Part shown: piece after piece, positions 13,752 through 13,952 of the stretch
Position numbering within the stretch: position 1 is the stretch's first letter
Layout of the letters: the number at the start of each line of letters is the position of its first letter
Source: Flavobacteriaceae bacterium
GTDB taxonomy: Bacteria; Bacteroidota; Bacteroidia; Flavobacteriales; Flavobacteriaceae
NCBI GenBank assembly: GCA_030613745.1
Contig: JAUWLK010000046.1
Coordinates: 1 to 13,952, forward strand
Length of the DNA: 13,952 nucleotides
Direction of reading: 5' to 3'
Notes under the pieces: model-generated
Database searches by the model: none
What the model was told of the DNA's origin: nothing
The model's input: only the letters and a program-made list of their open reading frames with translations
Program-made: the position numbers and the translations under genes

Positions 13752-13952
13752 ATGAAAGACTCAAATATTCTTGACAAACCAAAAATTCATTCAGAAATTG
13801 AGAATAAATCTAAAGAAATAGGATTTACAATGCCTTCTGACCTTTACATTGGAACTTTATTGAAAACATTGATAACATCTAAACTTAAATCAAACTTATT
13901 AGAACTAGGAACTGGTATAGGATTATCACTATCTTGGATGATTGATGGAATG
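13752..13952 (+). CDS. SAM-dependent methyltransferase (O-methyltransferase-like), N-terminal fragment
   Basis: The first 67 residues of a gene cut by the right edge. The segment LLELGTGIGLSLSWMI (about 50-65) is the glycine-rich motif I of class I SAM-dependent methyltransferases, which binds the methionine part of SAM. The preceding helix MPSDLYIGTLLKTLITSKLKSN resembles the region before motif I in small O-methyltransferases. Substrate cannot be inferred. It lies 4 bp after the ABM-domain gene and is surely in the same transcript. Confidence 0.8.
   Translation, partial: MKDSNILDKPKIHSEIENKSKEIGFTMPSDLYIGTLLKTLITSKLKSNLLELGTGIGLSLSWMIDGM

Noticed and set aside
1..13952. CRISPR array, tRNA, rRNA, transposase or phage genes
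   Set aside because: No regularly spaced repeats, no cloverleaf or rRNA-like GC-rich stretch, and no recombinase or transposase motif was seen on either strand.

Overview
The window comes from a low-GC, AT-rich member of the Bacteroidota, most likely a Flavobacteriaceae. Evidence for this is the recurring TAnnTTTG promoter element just upstream of genes (2565, 3945, 5747), the lack of clear Shine-Dalgarno sequences, a class II HMG-CoA reductase as expected for the flavobacterial mevalonate pathway, many small lipoproteins, and an ECF sigma factor paired with a sensor that has both an inner-membrane helix and a C-terminal outer-membrane beta-barrel. No rRNA, tRNA, transposase, phage gene or CRISPR array was seen.

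Left part (1-7820) is ordinary chromosome. On the minus strand a dipeptidyl peptidase IV-type S9 peptidase (2470-272) precedes a proton-coupled oligopeptide transporter (194 to beyond the left edge); together they would release short peptides in the envelope and import them. On the plus strand follow HMG-CoA reductase, a Mn-type superoxide dismutase closed by a good terminator, an EamA exporter with a TTG start, and a compact yicC-gmk-nadD cluster with its own promoter.

Right part (about 7830-13435) is an accessory island of fast-evolving envelope genes: four small lipoproteins (7953, 8384, 8888, 9347), an ECF sigma factor (9900), its membrane partner (10461), an OmpW-family porin (11832), another lipoprotein (12579) and a frameshifted lipocalin-like lipoprotein (13047). 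The sigma partner has a short cytoplasmic segment, one inner-membrane helix, a charged linker of about 150 residues and an outer-membrane barrel, the layout of the dual membrane-spanning anti-sigma (Dma) family. An ABM-domain protein and the start of a SAM-dependent methyltransferase follow without meaningful gaps.

The most interesting signal is a bipartite element, TGTAGCG-N15-ACGTAT, found only twice in the window: directly before the first lipoprotein of the island (7897-7924) and directly before ompW (11783-11810). Its layout fits an ECF-type promoter. My working hypothesis is a self-contained envelope-sensing regulon: the sigma factor drives the lipoprotein run that leads into its own gene, and the OmpW transcription unit, while the barrel-bearing anti-sigma holds it until the outer membrane is disturbed. 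The repeat, gene order and domains are seen in the sequence; the regulatory link is inference. All intergenic stretches are shorter than 300 bases.
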